From Leptospira interrogans (GTDB lineage Bacteria > Spirochaetota > Leptospiria > Leptospirales > Leptospiraceae), in the NCBI RefSeq assembly GCF_900156205.1, contig NZ_FTNA01000008.1:26018-90017 (forward strand): 64,000 bases of DNA, given 5' to 3'. The position numbers and the translations under genes were made by a program. The notes under the pieces are model-generated. The model made no database searches and was not told where the DNA came from. It was given only the letters and a program-made list of their open reading frames with translations. Positions 63,380-64,000 of this stretch are shown here, piece by piece; within the stretch, counting starts at the first letter, position 1, and each line of letters starts with the position of its first letter.

Positions 63380-64000
63380 AAGACGATCTTTCTAAAACCG
63401 GAACCTCATTTTCAAGTTCTATTACAAGCGTCCCAAAATCGAATTGTATTTTTTAGAAAGATCAAATTACAAAAATCTGTCCTGCAAAACGGCGCTTGAG
63501 TTTCCTAGAAACTCCGTAAAATTATTTTTTGAAACAGGTTCTTATTAAAAATAGAGGGCCTGAGTTTCTTCGAAAGTTTTATTTATTTTTTGAGAACTTC
63601 TATAAAATTTTAAAAAAGATCCTACACAATTGAATTGTATTACTTTGAATTTTAGACATTAGAATTGCTGAAAAATTAATTTTCTTCTGTTTTTTTTAAT
63701 TAAATAAGTATAACCAATTTGATTTTACGATTTTGAAATGTGGGAACTCTTACAAAATTGAACAAGATTAGAATTGTTTGAAAGTTTGCAAATTACAAAA
63801 TGCGACCTAATTTGTAGGAACTGCTGCATAATATTAAAAATTTCTAAAAAATGATTGCGTAAAATTCTTTGAAGTTTTAGGACAAGCTCTGATTTTAATG
63901 GAAAATTTTATTCTGTTACTCATAACTATAAAATACCCAATATAATAATTTAAAGTTCAATAATGAACTTGTTCAAAGAAATATAATTTAGGATAATGTT
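63380..64000. repeat. Window end: R1 and R2 fragments
   Basis: A left half of an R1 element starts at 63660 (TAGAATTGCTGAAAAATTAA). An R2 copy follows at 63737-63890 (TGTGGGAACTCTTACAAAAT to GACAAGCTCT). No gene is visible. Confidence 0.6.
63737..63890 (+). repeat. R2 element, last copy
   Basis: It carries AAATTACAAAATGCGACC, TTAAAAATTTCTAAAAAA and GAAGTTTTAGGACAAGCTCT, matching the other R2 copies. The left terminal repeat is degraded. Confidence 0.75.

Overview
The window is about 35% GC, has long AT-rich intergenic stretches and spirochaete-type genes: a fliK-flgD-flgE block, HD-GYP and GAF-cyclase signalling proteins, a leptospiral leucine-rich-repeat lipoprotein, a ChpIK toxin-antitoxin locus and many short lipoproteins with loose spirochaetal lipoboxes. 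Together these point to a chromosome of a pathogenic-clade Leptospira. No rRNA, tRNA, CRISPR array or intact insertion sequence is visible.

Layout. 0.1-5.2 kb: a three-gene operon (two flavin split-barrel proteins and a GAF-class III nucleotide cyclase), then a carbamoyltransferase and a CitE-like lyase ending in a clear terminator. 6.1-7.9 kb: chpIK toxin-antitoxin genes and a small XRE regulator. 9.1-15.1 kb: a GAF/HD-GYP protein whose start codon lies in a 13-bp hairpin, then flgE, flgD and fliK. 16.2-24.8 kb: a conserved unknown, an Ig-like Cys-rich lipoprotein, an alpha/beta hydrolase, a protein with a histone-H1-like lysine tail, a nitrilase-family hydrolase, and an LRR/rhodanese pair. 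26.3-30.3 kb: an SH3-like exported protein, a rhomboid lacking its catalytic serine, and mtnA. 31.5-39.9 kb: FapA-family protein, hydrolase, lipoprotein, a zone of gene decay, a membrane protein, a CheX-like/degenerate-GGDEF pair and a methyltransferase. 40-44.2 kb: an accessory island with an MNT/HEPN pair (HEPN frameshifted), DUF1963 and immunity-like proteins, a PhzF-like protein lacking its catalytic Glu, and an unrecognised gene. 44.6-63.4 kb: mostly housekeeping genes (lpd, a PerR-type regulator, an NhaD-like antiporter, an XRE-cupin regulator, an RluA-family synthase, an RsmI-like methyltransferase, HAD and M23 proteins, ruvA, flavin reductase, WYL regulator, SDR).

The most striking global feature is the intergenic DNA. 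At least five families of short, non-coding, dispersed repeats of about 90-270 bp are present, three of them with terminal inverted repeats (MITE-like). They fill most of the gaps longer than 500 bp and account for many spurious short ORFs. No transposase that could move them is present in the window.

Functionally the window is rich in second-messenger and motility genes. Several proteins have lost signature residues of their family (rhomboid Ser, carbamoyltransferase HCLP and SMG, PhzF Glu, GGDEF), and two toxin loci show lesions (an amber codon near the ChpK end and a frameshift in HEPN). Functions are inferred from motifs read by eye; no database search was run.
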